Part shown: positions 1 to 12,145 of the stretch, in pieces | Layout: every line of letters starts with the position of its first letter | How positions within the stretch are numbered: the first letter of the stretch is position 1 | Source of the DNA: Parelaphostrongylus tenuis | Taxonomy: Eukaryota > Nematoda > Chromadorea > Rhabditida > Metastrongylidae | Length of the DNA: 64,000 nt | NCBI GenBank assembly: GCA_019055375.1 | Contig: JAHQIW010004330.1 | Span: 1 to 64,000 of the forward strand | Reading direction: 5' to 3' | Made by a program: the position numbers and the translations under genes | The notes under the pieces: generated by a model | Databases searched by the model: none | What the model was told of the DNA's origin: nothing | The model's input: the letters and a program-made list of their open reading frames with translations, nothing else

Positions 1-544
1 CGAACCAAGTATCAACATTAAAAAAAATGTGTGTCTAGAAGCAAAGGAGACAATTTTGCGAGGTTACATTAAATAAATCCTTGTTTCCGATGAAGAGGCG
101 GAGAATCACGACAACATTGAAATAAAATTATGTTTCACACGCGTCGCACGCATTTACTGTTATCACGCCAATTTTCGCTGAAAATACCAAATGTTTTGAG
201 AAAATCTTCGAGCATTAAAAGCATATCTTTTACCTGAAGTTTTTCATCGCGGAGAAAAATTCTAAATATCGTATCAAAGAAATCCAGATATGAATCGCGC
301 CCTCATACTCCATCAATCGTTCGTTATCAATCCTCATCCACTACACACCTTACTTACAAGCAAGGCGCAGCGTTTATAAAACTCAACATTATATTCTGCG
401 GTACACTGCTGTGAATCGGTCTCCCCAGAGAATGGGCCCACCGTTCGAATTGTCCAAAACTTACGCTATCGAAACGTTATTCGAATTCATAACAAGAGCT
501 CTGTTTGCGAGAAATACGAGGGTGTGAAACACAAATCTCTACAT

Positions 545-1210
545 TAATATTTGAGCCAACATGTCATTTGGCCCGGTTAATGTGTTCTCGCAAATCCGAT
601 ACACATGTTTCAACCTTGCAGTCTCGTCAGTCGGGCAGACCCGTCGCTTTTCAGTCTTTTATTAGCCAATCCCTGTGTGCGCTTCACTCCCTACAATAAG
701 AGGTATCGAACACGATCGCTTTGCACTGTAAGTCAGGTGGAAATATCACCGAACCCTCAGTGTTGTACATTTGACTGCTCTTTGGCTGGTATTTTTATCG
801 CACTCTACCTTTATTTCGAGTATTTTATTGAGACCAGGCTCAACCATGAAGAGATCTATTGAAATTTGTGCGTAGTCTTGATAAAACACTCTTAGTAGAG
901 GTATAATATGATAAGAAAACCAACCAAAAAGCAATCGAGTGTACAACACTGTGGGTTCGGTGATATTTTCTTTCAAATTTCAGTTTAAAGCGTTGGTCTT
1001 CGATACCTTTCAGTGTGGAGACTGGAGCACTCACAGAGGATTGGCTAAAAAAAGATTGAAAGACGACGGGTTCTGCCCGACTGACGATACTGTAAGGTCA
1101 AAACATGTGTATCGGACTGTACAAGCGCGCATTTGCCAGACCACATGACATGTTGCCTCAGATAATAATGAAGAGATCTGATGAAATTTGAGTGTGGTCT
1201 TAATACTCGA
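545..1210. mobile_element. foldback MITE, family A, copy 1
   Basis: Long imperfect palindrome. The left end AACATGTCATTTGG is mirrored by CCACATGACATGTT near 1140-1155. Inner arms (740-800 against 890-970) are also complementary around AACCCTCAGTGTTGTACA. It carries the family core CATGTTTC...CTCGTCAGTCGGGCAG. No open reading frame of a transposase; non-autonomous. Confidence 0.8.
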
Positions 1211-1224
1211 AATAATGTATAAAA

Positions 1225-1560
1225 GTTCTACATTTTGTTGAGCGTTGTAAAAAGCCATTTTAAAAGAAAACATATTTTGCAAATTTTTTTGAGATTTGGG
1301 CTATCAAACTTTAGTAACAATGGAAGGCAAGAATTTTGTCCTGCGAAAAAATAAGAGATAACACACGAAAATGCGAAAAAACGTTGCAACGTATGTGCAA
1401 CGCATTTTTATTTTCACAACGCTGTAAAAGGGCCTTCTCGAAAAAACCAAACATGTGGCACAATGCTGCAAGACTTAAACTTTTGAATGGTACTATCTTT
1501 CTTGTGAAGAAATCTTGTTCAGCAAAAGAGGTTTTTTCTTCATTTGGTGCCCTATAACGG
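1225..1560. repeat. minisatellite, about 155-bp unit, two units (family D)
   Basis: Two diverged units share AGCGTTGTAAAAAGCC / ACGCTGTAAAAGGGCC, an A/T-rich spacer and TTGTCCTGCGAAAA / TTGTTCAGCAAAAG. Related units occur at 58600-58700 and 59930-60400 in the ceh-18 region. Confidence 0.55.
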
Positions 1561-2760
1561 AAAAAAGCCATTCTTCAGAAGAACATGGATTTTCGTCGCG
1601 AAATAACATCCGTCAGAAGGCACAAACAGTGGACAATAGAATGGAAAAGTTTTCTTGGAAATTGTGGTTTAATCTCATGTTGAAGCAGTTGAGGAAGCTA
1701 GTTTATAAACCAATCAGTGCTGTCATAATCGAATATGGCTACGTTAATTACATTTTATTTAGTTTAGCTGGAATCCCACTTTCACAATATCAAAGGACCT
1801 CGGTTCAAGTAAATACAATTTTGAGCGTTAATGACAGGGGCAAAAATTTGCAGAGACAGGACAGTTCTCATCCTCATTTATCCAATAGTCGAGAATTTCT
1901 GATCTTATGCTCGATTACGATTGTCTTTACTATACGAGAAAAGACGGAGATCATATTTCAACTGAGTCCCTCTTTGACATGTAACTGATTATGGTGAAGT
2001 TTTATGACAACCTTTCCAAGTTCACAACCTCCTCTATGTTATAAAAAACCTTCGTTAAAAAAAGATTTTCGGAAATTCTTCTTTCTGAAGTTCTATTCAT
2101 GACAGGAAGCTCGCAAAAAGACACGGCTCCACGAACGGTGACGTTACAGCCGCTTTTCTTCTAGTGGTAGCTGAGTCTTAGAAAGAAATGAACATACGTA
2201 TTGATGGAAAACTCTTAACAGACTTCCGTTTTGCTAACAAAATCGACGTACTCTTCAAATGTGTCAACGAAGTGGAGACTATAGCAACAATCTCAACGAA
2301 GGGGGAAAAATTACATTTACGTGTAGATCTGACGAGGACCCAGCTCATGAAACCACATAGAATGAAAGCAGACTGACTCTACTGGATAACTCTTTGGTCA
2401 CAGAAACCACTACATTCGTGCACATACTTGTATTTGAGAGCCAAATGAACATAGAGAACAATATGAACTCAAAATTATTAAGTCTTCTCATAAGTTCTAG
2501 CACTAGAGCAATAACTACCAAATTTTTCAATCAGAAGTAATTAAAATTGCATAGCAGCATTATTCCATGTATGCTCATCAGCCTGAACACTTTTTTGCTA
2601 TTTCTCTGGCAACAAACTGATACCGCCTTGTGCACAAATTCCTGAGGTTTCTTTTGATACAAAAGTTACCATACCTGCCGCATCTTGGCCGCTCATCAAA
2701 GCTCTTATCACAGTTAGCTGCTTTGCGAGTACGAATTGGAAGGAATGCGATGCTTAGACT
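1561..2760. other. intergenic, nothing recognised
   Basis: AT-rich sequence. An open frame on the plus strand runs 1515-1988 (157 codons), but it has no recognisable motif, begins inside the minisatellite and lacks gene context, so I do not call it. Nothing else supported. Confidence 0.5.
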
Positions 2761-2769
2761 GCTTTGAGA

Positions 2770-3310
2770 ACATCAATCAGTCATCGCCGGCAACGAAAGG
2801 TGGACATTTTCAAGATTCAACGTATCAGGTTTAGTGGTTGCCACCAGGCCAACGGTGAACTCCAACTCCATGTCCAAATCGGCTCACGCTGTTGGCTATG
2901 CTCATCATTTCTTGGGACCGGGCAGAGCGGATTTACTGGGAATTGCTGCCAGCCGGTGAGGCGATCAACGCCAAGCGCTACTGTACGCATCTCAACCGTT
3001 GCTATCGGGCCTTGTCACGTCGACGTCGCCGCAACCTCATCCTGCTCCAAGACAACGCAAGGTTACATGTCGTCAAACTGACAAGACAAAAGTTGACCGA
3101 ACTGGGCTGGCAGCTGCCGGATCATCCACCGTTTAGCCCTCAGTATCACCTCTTAGTGTCGCTGGAGCACTTTCTGTGCAAAAAGAAGTTCTGAGACATC
3201 AATATTCTGCTTGGAGGTTTGACAACTTTCTATGAATCCAAAAATGACGAATTCTATGAGCGCGATATTAAATTGTTGCCATAGGGATGGCAATGAGGTG
3301 TTCACGTTGA
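2770..3310 (+). pseudogene. mariner transposase remnant
   Basis: The frame from 2892 reads MLIISWDRAERIYWELLPAG, then a stretch with NLILLQDNARLHVVKLTRQK, LTELGWQLPDHPPFSPQYH and LEHFLCKKKF, followed after a stop by FYESKNDEFYERDIKLLP. This is the catalytic half of a mariner (DD34D) transposase: WD at the first Asp, DNARLHV at the second. The third Asp after HPPFSP is lost. Several stops and frame shifts; no intact terminal repeats seen. A dead copy. Confidence 0.85.
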
Positions 3311-3950
3311 TAAGACATACTTCAGAGAGTGCTTTTAAGCAATTTTAATTACTTCTGGTTAATAAGTTTGGTGTTTATTGCTCTAGTATCAAAAGTTATA
3401 AGGAGAGTGAATAGAAGAAGAAAGAAAACAGCGCGCTCGAGACGCGTTCAGTCACATTTGAGCCCCTCAAAGAGACGGCCGAAAGATGACTTGTCCAAAA
3501 AATCCGCGCTCACCTATCCAAATCGACAGAACTCTAAGCTTAGTAATATGTAACGGACGCGTAGTCTGATATTTCAGATGCGTCAAGAAAGCTATTTATC
3601 ACTGATAGTGCGAGAACGGTATGTTCCTAAATACAACCATAATGCACAATGCCTAGGCGAAACGCAAAGATGAGATCTTTGTAATCTAACATATTTAGAG
3701 ACCTTGGATATTGCATATCGAAAACGAAACATGGAGGAGCTGGTCACGTGATAAAAAGAACAGCTCACTGATGGGCAAAAAAAAAGTTTGTAGAGTGGAT
3801 TCAAGCTTTCTCTGAAACGTGCACACATCGCTTATACGTTAGGCCTTTATGTTTGTAACAAAAACCATTCAGTTACACACTACAGTACCTATTTTTACAG
3901 ATTACGATAAGAATATCGCGCTCCACTATGCTGAACAAACCACCACAATG
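3311..3950. other. intergenic, nothing recognised
   Basis: AT-rich filler between the mariner remnant and the next foldback element. Short open frames on both strands lack any recognisable features. Confidence 0.5.
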
Positions 3951-3954
3951 GGTT

Positions 3955-4200
3955 GATGCTAGGTACGAAAAAAGATTGATGATGTACTCATTGATGCAGA
4001 GTGATGTGCAAAACATTTTCAATTTGAAAGAGTGGTGTCAAAGCAGGCGTCAGTGGTACAAGGAATAGCGCACGCGCACTCGGATTGGGTAAAAAGCATA
4101 TTCAAGTTCCGCCTGACGCAAATATTTTGCACATCACTCTGCATCAAGTGGTATAAATTTAACATCATACCATTAGCAAAGGCAATTAGGTAAGAGGAAT
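3955..4200. mobile_element. foldback element with tRNA-like core, family B, copy 1
   Basis: Terminal inverted repeats GATGCAGAGTGATGTGCAAA (from about 4002) and its complement ending at about 4146. The core GGCGTCAGTGGTACAAGGAA resembles a tRNA A box/D arm. The right flank (ACATCATACCATTAGCAAAG) is shared with copies at 22.06, 44.39 and 51.52 kb. Confidence 0.7.
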
Positions 4201-5425
4201 TCGATTAGATGGAAGTTGTTCTCGAGTCCACACTGCTAATGAAGACGAGCCGTCCATGCAAATAAGTATCCAAGCATGCTTCTGTGCTCTAATGGAGTAT
4301 TTTGTTCAGCTCTGAATTTCTAATCTAGATTTCACAAACGTGGCCACGGATTAGTTCATTGGTTGACGAACTATTGTCTTCTCATAATATGTAGAGATAA
4401 GCTACGCTATTTCAAAACTCGTTAAATTTCCCTCTCTGTCGTTAGGGCAAACAACAGAATTTTTACGCAGGCGCAGAAACGGTCATAGAAGCAGTTACCA
4501 ATTGGCCGAAGATATAAAAGAGTTCGGCTGTGCTTTGATCTCGTCTGGCGAATTCTTTTAACCCACACCCCCCCCCCTTCCAACATTTCTTTATAATTGT
4601 GATTACTTCTGTCTAAAATAAGCGACACCATGTAAGGATTGTACATCTGGGTAAACTTACTCAACTTTAACGGTTAGAGGAAAGCTAAAAAGAGCTCGAT
4701 TTGAGTCGCTTTCAACAAACAGGTCTTTTCTGGTCCACCAGGCTGGGAAATAGGATATACTTTCATTGGCGGACCAGATAGTATGCTTTCAGCAGAATCT
4801 TCAAGAACAGCGAGTTAAGAGGCGAATGATTTCGCGTACAAAAATATCAATCTTCCCTTCTTTTTTGAAGTTAGAATTTTGGTGTGAGCTATCTTCTAGG
4901 AAGGCAAAACGCTCGCCTAATACGCCGGTTCGTACTGATGGTCACAGCATAGCTGAAAGTTCGTACAAATCAAACATCAACAGACCTTACGACCAGAATC
5001 GAAAGCAAGACGTATCCGTGAGAGGTGAACAGATCGGCGGCGAATGCCTCAGCCACTCGCCCACAAGACCGGACAGAATTTTTTACAGCATTTTGTAGTG
5101 TGGCGGCGTCATTCGTCGTCTGCTGCCGTGTTTTGTCCGCATTTGCAGCGTACACGACGGCGACGACGACCTCCAGCTCTACGCGTGACAAAATTCTCTT
5201 ATAAAAAAGAAATATCAAATTATTGCACTTTTCAAGATTGAAAAATTATTAAATTTATTGTTGGTGAGTCTAATCAGCGATTAACGAGAGGATAAATGAA
5301 TGCTATACACAAGTGGTACACGTTGATGTATCAGGTATTATCACGCTCTTCAGATATCTTTACAAGCTGAATGTATTATCGCCGTTATCATGACCACACA
5401 TGATTAAAAACGTAGTAACACATCA
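4201..5425. other. intergenic, nothing recognised
   Basis: Contains a poly-C run near 4568-4578. Open frames (for example 4766-5098 plus) carry no recognisable domain. GC rises around 5030-5190, but no gene can be supported. Confidence 0.45.
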
Positions 5426-5427
5426 TA

Positions 5428-5815
5428 GGCTGGCAATAAGACGTATCTGCTATGGGCTACTGCACGATACACGTGTTTCGGTCTTGCAGCTCGTCAGTCG
5501 GGCAGGCCCTTCGCCGTTAGCCAATCCTCTCTGGGACACCTACATCCCCCATTAAGAGTAGGCGATGACGAAGGTTTTACAAAATCGCCGTCAAGTGAAA
5601 AAGTACGGAAGCGGCAATTTTCGGCACTAGATTGTACTTGGCTGGTTTCCAAGACGATTGGCAAAGGCGAAGGGCCTGCTCGACTAACGAGGTAACAAGG
5701 CCGAAACACATGTATCGGGCTGTACAAGAGCCCATAACAGACCACAAAAAAATGTTGGCTCAAATACTAATTATGTCATATTGAAACGTGAGCGTGCTCT
5801 TAGGAAAGCTCCGCA
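5428..5815. mobile_element. foldback MITE, family A, copy 2
   Basis: Left arm: CACGTGTTTCGGTCTTGCAG, CTCGTCAGTCGGGCAGGCCC and GCCAATCCTCTC. Right arm: AAGGGCCTGCTCGACTAACG and AAGGCCGAAACACATGTATC. The arms are complementary over about 110 bp around 5600. Confidence 0.85.
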
Positions 5816-6129
5816 GCAAACGGTATAATGAGCTGCATATAAGCCATATTCGAATAAAGCTGTTTTATTCGTGCTATACTTTTTTTACCTCAGGCGCCAC
5901 CCGCACTACTAGCAAAAGTGCACGCTTCGAATGAAAGAGTTGCTGAGCACCTCAACTCAAATCATGGCCGCTTTGAAGAGGATTATAGCTGTGATATTAC
6001 AGCTACATAGAAGTTCTATAGCAACGGTTAAGAGATAGTGTAGTCAGTGCTCAAGAATAGAAACTAGCTAGCCGTGTCAGTTCAGAGGAGAAATTTCATT
6101 TCATTGTTGTCATTACTGCGATAGTACAT

Positions 6130-6310
6130 AACCTGATAACATATCTTGAGCCTATAATGGGGGCTGCTGGGACACTTATTCAGTGCTAGACACGCGTTTC
6201 GGCATTGTAGACTCATCACTGGGGTAATGCCTTTCGGTTCAGCCAATCGCTTGCAGGGGATAGGGCCTATGAGGCAAGGATGAGGTCTGAGAATAGTCTA
6301 GTCCAAATGC
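6130..6310. mobile_element. family A foldback MITE, left half only (copy 3)
   Basis: Contains CACGCGTTTCGGCATTGTAG, ACTCATCACTGGGGTAATGC and AGCCAATCGC, the left-arm order of family A. No right arm follows. Confidence 0.65.
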
Positions 6311-7855
6311 AGTCGAATACAAATTTATTAGTGAGGCATTTCGAGTCCAACAATTCTAGTGCATTTTTATGCGATGAGCCCAAAGCTACAGACTTCAGCC
6401 ATCTGCATTATTCCTGTTGCCGAGGGCACATCAATTTGATGTACAACATTTTGTGACCTATTCTGACAAACGTTTGCTCGATGTATTTAGCATTCAAAAG
6501 ACGAAATTAACAAGTTGTGACTTTTTCATACACCTCAACTCGTCTATGCTCCTCTTTAGAAGGATTTCGTAAAAACCAACGAACTGCGTGAGAAAGATGG
6601 AGCTAATAATTCTCATTCAATGGGACTAGACGTAGTTTGCCTTAAATATGAGGTACCAGTAGTTCTAATCTTCGCAGAGCACAGAATCTGCTAAAGTTTC
6701 TAGCGGTTTCATGGGAAAACGAAAATTGCAATAAACATTACTTGGTGACGAGGTTATTATAAAATCATCCGGTCTCTTCTTATATCCGGGTACTATTGCA
6801 CAACACTCTACCGGCGACGACTCATCCACTTCAGTTCAATTTTAACCTTATAAAAGTTCAATTAAATTTTGAAACATCGATTGTATGATCTCAACCCAGC
6901 GATTTGCTGGAAAGGAGGCGTCCATCTCAAAATCTCAGCTTGTGGGATATTCAGGAATTTTTCGTCCCTCATGCATGGTGAAACTACATGACTTACGTGG
7001 CAACGTGTCAGTCTCTGATAGATCTGTTTTGCAAAATCCACTTCTTACTAGTGTTGTCCTGCTTTTAACAGCACACTTTTCTCCAAATTATTAGCACTTT
7101 GGGCATCATTTTGAGTCTTCTCGTTCTTATTTACTTTGGACAGTGTTGACAACCTCTGCTTCTTCGTAATTCACTGCGTTGGCTTCTCCAGTGAGTCTGG
7201 TCGTCTTAGACACTGATTTGATGTATCAAATGTGTTTGTCAGCCTGAAGAATTATTCTCACCAAAGCGCTTCTTATAATGCCACCCACGATAGCATCATA
7301 TATTGATACGTGACATATCACTCACGTGGGTTCGAAATTAGCAATTACGTTTATTTCTTTTGTTGGTCTTCACTCAACATTTATATTTGCACATTTGATC
7401 TAAGTCTATATAAAACATATGCGAGTAGTAGGGACGGAAATGAATACTGGGTGAAAAAAACAACTATCAATGAACCAATAACACCAAAATGAAGGCATAA
7501 GAGAAATTGTTTGAACTTCGTCAGCGTTTGCACGTCTCTTATCTTCAAAAATGAGTTTTTCTACTTGAATCCTTCATCATTTACTTCAACGTTCCCACAA
7601 AGGTCCTTAAACTTTCAAACTCCTTTATCGATCTCTAACCACCTAAAGCTTCAGCATAACTGCTTCTCTTATCGTTAACTCCTCGTAGAGATGCCTCCCA
7701 TTGAAATTTTGGAATAGCCGCCCTATATTGAGAATAACAGAGAAAAATGACAATACAAGTTTATTATTAACAAAAGTTCTTTGGTTTTCTGCATTGTTAG
7801 CAATTTCATATGATCCACAAGACTTTGCTACTGTTGTCTTTCATGGAAGTATTAC
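6311..7855. other. intergenic, nothing recognised
   Basis: AT-rich, short open frames only, no recognisable motif on either strand. Confidence 0.5.
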
Positions 7856-7859
7856 GATG

Positions 7860-8025
7860 TGTCTGTTTTCGACCGCTTTTTTATTGACCTCTCTTTATAT
7901 TTAGCCTCAGGTAATCGGCTGAGCTGAGGGAGGGTGGTACGAATGAGTCCCAATAGAAGGAGACAGGCGCCTGTTCAGCACTAGACCTAAACAACTCAAA
8001 AGATGTTATATCCTTATGAGATTAT
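7860..8025. repeat. dispersed repeat, family C, copy 1
   Basis: Shares GAGTCCCAATAGAAGGAGAC, AGGCGCCTGTTCAGCACTAG and ATGTTATATCCTTATGAG with copies at 9960-10135 and 43860-44090. Upstream part TCGACCGCTTTTTTATTGAC is also shared. Short, no coding capacity. Confidence 0.7.
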
Positions 8026-9415
8026 GATGTTATATCTACATATTCAAGAATGTTGAATGATTGACTGATTGAGTGATGATTGATTGATTGATATGCAAAA
8101 CGTTCATGATCAAGCGGGAGTTGAAGGCACGTTTCATCTATACCGCGAGAATGAGTGTTATCATTATATCATCGAAGCTGTTTTTCTGCCGTAACTCTTT
8201 CTACGAGTAAGGTATCGAAGTTACGCAAACAGCCATCAACGAGTTTGCTCTGATGAACAAATATCGGCATAAATTCCAGTCGAGGTGACAACTGAGTCTC
8301 AGAAGAGTTATACATTAATATTATAACTGAAAGTAATTGATGTTCCTGCCTTTATGATATGAACAATTTGTTTAGAAAACTTTCCATGCAAAGCGTAAAA
8401 ATGCGAATGATCAGCGGCATCATTGTCGACCTTCTCCTTCTATGATTCGTCCCTTTTTTTCAATTACCTAAGAATCTAACGTAGCAGAGCAGAATCAAAA
8501 ATTGCTGAATATTCAGTGCCTCGTTCTCCCAGTCGGTCAGCTTTCACTCCAGTCAGCACTTTCAATCTGGTGAATACTTAGCATAATTTCTGCCTTTCAC
8601 GTATCGGTGAATTCTTATTCAGCACATAAAAGAACTAAAAGTGCGAAAAAATCAAAGCTTTTCTTGATAGCGGTTTTTTCCTATAAATTCCATTTTACCG
8701 ATAATTTGCCATTTGGATAAGACCGTTTGCATGCTATAAAGTCTTGACTTAGCGTCAATTAGGCTGTTCTAGATCACTCTCACAAGTGATCGCTTGTGCG
8801 CGCTGAATAATAATATTAATTTCTAGCATTGATTTGCTCTTGGCCGAGTTTCAGGATGGCAAGGTCGAACCATATTTCATTTGGAAGAACTTAAGAGCTC
8901 ATCGGTTGCAGAAACACTGCTGCTGAATTGTAGTCCAACATCTGAATTACCTTTCAGTCAGTGAACCAGAAAGCCGTCAAGGTACAGGGTACAGAGTACT
9001 CTAAGAATTGTGAGCTCTCGTGTCAAGCCAGTCATTTCGTTTTAATAGGTTTGTATCGTGAATGCATAACTACATGCTTTGTTGTTGTTAAATAAATAAA
9101 TGCCAATAAATTTTGAGAAGATGAACGGCTGATAAAGCAAAAAAAGATGAGTCGTGGTAAAGAAAATATAACATGTTCAGTGTTAATTGAAAGTTTATTC
9201 ACAAAGGAAGATTGCTTTCTGTAGTGATGAAAAAATAAATTTCTCAGTGTGTGCCAAATTGGACAGCATTAAATTATCCAGCTTCTTTGTACGTGTTCTC
9301 CACAGTGAATAGAGCTAGTCTGCAATATAGATGTTGCCTTTAGTTCATCCTCGTACTCCAGGCGAGCCAACCATTCCATCTTTACGTGGTTCGCGAAGTC
9401 GTGCTAAACATGTTA
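8026..9415. other. intergenic, nothing recognised
   Basis: AT-rich, includes a short GATT-rich tract near 8065-8090 and a T run near 8453. No coding or repeat feature I can support. Confidence 0.5.
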
Positions 9416-9419
9416 TAAA

Positions 9420-9725
9420 TGGATGAAGGACATAGCTCTCGTCGTTGCTCAATCCTAAGGGATGCGCCATGCATTCGTCCTAAATTGTTACCTTCAATTG
9501 AAGTGACTGGATGCATATATGGCCTTCACAGTGGCCTGCGAAGGCCTATTAAGGTATCAGATCAGTGTTGCTATCCTTCCAGACAAGTGTGGTTTCATTT
9601 CACCGATCCTGAAGGGATAGAGTTTAGTGAGTCTTCAACGCGGAATCGAACCATCGGCTATCGTCTAATCGATTCAGTGTTTCACAGCGCACTTCTGACC
9701 ACTGCGCCACAGCGCTCAGACGTGC
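9420..9725 (-). mobile_element. tRNA-derived SINE, copy 1 (minus)
   Basis: Read on the minus strand, the 5' end contains a perfect RNA polymerase III A box TGGCGCAGTGG and, about 50 nt later, a B box GGTTCGATTCC, as in tRNA genes. An unrelated body ends in a segment shared with other copies (GGGATGCGCCATGCATTCGT on the plus strand). No intact tRNA fold beyond the head. Confidence 0.8.
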
Positions 9726-9959
9726 AATGGGAGACGAAAACAATTACTTGATAGATCGACCAGCCTTTTGAAATAATTGTACAGGTCGGATACGCATACA
9801 ATCCTCTTCATGATATTACGAATGGGACCGGAATGAAGTGACTTCCTAGCAGAAGGATCAACGCCAAATGCCTCATAACTTGTTCATCATATTTATTTTT
9901 CAAGTAAGGCTTCAAGTCCAATTTTTTGAATAAGACGTTTCGCTGTCATTTACACAAAA

Positions 9960-10135
9960 AATATAAGAATGAACCATACCTTTGCTATCGACCGCTCTTT
10001 TACAGACCCGCTCAAAATGAGGATCGACGGAACCGAGGGAGGGTGCTACTGATGAGTCCCAATAGGACGAAATAGGCGCCTATATAGCACTAGACCTATC
10101 GGCTCAAAATATGTCATATCCTTATAAGAATTAAA
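9960..10135. repeat. dispersed repeat, family C, copy 2
   Basis: Contains TATCGACCGCTCTTTTACAG, GAGTCCCAATAGGACGAAAT, AGGCGCCTATATAGCACTAG and ATATCCTTATAAGAAT in the same order as copy 1. Confidence 0.7.
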
Positions 10136-11371
10136 ATTTTCCACGAGTTAAAAGGTCGTTTAAAGTTCTAAATGAGGAAAATTTAGTAGCATCCTGCGAC
10201 AGGTTTTGTGTGATATTCAATATGTCCTACGTTAAAAGAAAAAAAATTCCAAGCCTATAGGTTTTCCAGGATCATTCACTAACCGATGCGAATTTTTGCT
10301 ATCTGGACTGTCTTCTTCGTCATTTTCCAATTTTTCCCCTTCTGCTGCATTCAATTCCACAATGTTTCTTGTTACAAGGTCATTATAATTATGCTAGTAA
10401 GCCTTTATATGAACTAACGGTTCGATCTTTCAACAAAATTGCCTTCTCATGTGGGCGATTCTATTATAACAATATTTTAGCTTGATGATGTAGTAGTTCA
10501 CATCTTCGCCATTGTCCTAGGGTGTTTAACATGATTTCGTAGATTTCGATGTTTTGAGCGGAAGGTAATTTGATTTACATTGATCAACTGATTCAATTTA
10601 GTCGCGTTTGCTGCACAAAAGCTTCGAACCAGCCATAAAATGCCTATCGAGCACGACGACCATGCAAGATTTTGGATGTTTTAGAATACTAAGCAGTCAT
10701 ATAACCTTGTTTCGTATAACCTAGCATATAACAAGTCATATGGTCATTATTAATGCATAAATGAATAAGGCGTTCAGTAATAATTGATCCATTAGAGGTA
10801 AGCCCTGCATTCAGCCCCACACGCAGATTTAAGAATTTCGTAAATGCATATTTAACCATACAATTACTTCCAATGTCTCATCAGTGCATCGCGCTACGCT
10901 TTAACCCCAAGCAAGTGCGCCATTATTACCAATTGAGGTCACCTAATGAACTTCGTCCATAGCACGCAAATGAACCGACAAGAGTATGCATATAACAGTG
11001 CTTCTCTAATCAGTATACTAATCACTTCCTGATGATGCATCTACCCAACAGTTCAATGCTAAAATCGCGAACATTCAAGATGTCTTTTTCACCTCATACA
11101 ATGATTTATTTATCAAGAATTTCAACCAAGGATTCATCAAAACATTGACTCATGTAAACTAGCACTTCAACGTCGTACGAACCAAGTTTTAATCTTTTAG
11201 GAATTAATGCACTTCAATACTAATGAATATAGATAATGATTCATTTTCTACATGTGGAGCTTTCACTAGCTAATTTCCAATATATCGTTCACTGTTTGCA
11301 ACGATTATGGTGTTAAGAATAGTGGTACTAGTTATAGTACTCATACAACATCTGGAATTAGTCAAAGAACA
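10136..11371. other. intergenic / lim-4 upstream region, nothing recognised
   Basis: AT-rich. May hold lim-4 regulatory sequence, but no specific site stands out. Confidence 0.45.
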
Positions 11372-11578
11372 CTACAGTCGGGTGTCAGCTTGCTGAGTGT
11401 CATCAAAAAATGCACCATGTGTTGTTGGTGATGGGCCATTGGCACCACTTTTACCGCATTCTTTAGCTCTAATACGACTAATCCGACATTCAAGTAGCTC
11501 TGGAAATTTATGGTAATCAAATATTTCAAGCTTCAAGCAAGACATGGCGACACTACTCTTACGAAATTCGAGTGATTT
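11372..11578 (-). CDS. possible terminal exon of an unrecognised minus-strand gene
   Basis: On the minus strand a T/A-rich tract ending TTTGCAG is followed by a phase-0 open frame of 68 codons and TAG. It begins KSLEFRKSSVAMSCLKLEIF and ends GAFFDDTQQADTRL, more complex in composition than random AT-rich frames here. It lies about 410 bp upstream of the lim-4 ATG, pointing away. No partner exon was found and I recognise no family. It may be a chance frame. Confidence 0.3.
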   Translation of the reverse strand, partial: KSLEFRKSSVAMSCLKLEIFDYHKFPELLECRISRIRAKECGKSGANGPSPTTHGAFFDDTQQADTRL

Positions 11579-11989
11579 CTGCAAATATATTCAAATGTTT
11601 GTCTCACTACTCCTACGTATTAAACCTTAGGTTCAACTGAATGTGGAAAATTCCAGGATATTGCTTGGAAGTTACGCAATTGCATTAGGCGAACGTGAAA
11701 TGCATTACAGAGTTTTTCGAATTCGTAAGTACATCGTTGTTAGAAGAATAAGTCTACCGAAGCCACTTTTCGCATGAAGCGCAAATCGCGAAGCCGAAAC
11801 ACACAAGCGTCCAATCGCGTCCCGAAGGCGGGGCTTAAATCCTACGCCCATTTTGTATTTGCTCGTTAGGTCGTTTGTTGGCTCGTTAGCGGTTCGTTAG
11901 AGCATCTTCATGGAGGTTCATCAAAGCTGCTTCGTCGACACAACCGCGTTCGCGACAGATTTCCCGCATCGCGTGCAGATTTCGTCGTG

Positions 11990-12145
11990 ATGCGACCTGA
12001 ATGTGTTGTTGCTGTGCCGGAAGCGCTTGTACCGCGATCAGATTTTGCCGCGTCAACGGCGGACGTGCGACAATTCGTTCATGGCCAGGATTGTGCAAGC
12101 CGAATGAATAGCGATGAAGATTTTGTCTACGCGGCGCCACTCAAG
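11990..12145 (+). CDS. lim-4: lim-4 exon 1 (N-terminal region)
   Basis: Encodes 52 residues ending in an acidic stretch ([14 protein letters not shown]) followed by a consensus donor CTCAAG|GTGAGA, phase 0. The region is GC-richer than its surroundings. The frame is open for 120 bp further upstream without an ATG, then meets TAG at 11867-11869, so ATG 11990 is preferred but not proven. A minus-strand open frame over the same bases is a shadow. Confidence 0.75.

Noticed and set aside
1515..1988. 157-codon plus open frame
   Set aside because: Starts within a minisatellite, has no recognisable motif and no gene context.
11886..12140. Minus-strand 84-codon open frame as a gene
   Set aside because: It lies over lim-4 exon 1, whose plus frame has a consensus donor and matching phase to exon 2; the minus frame has no motif.
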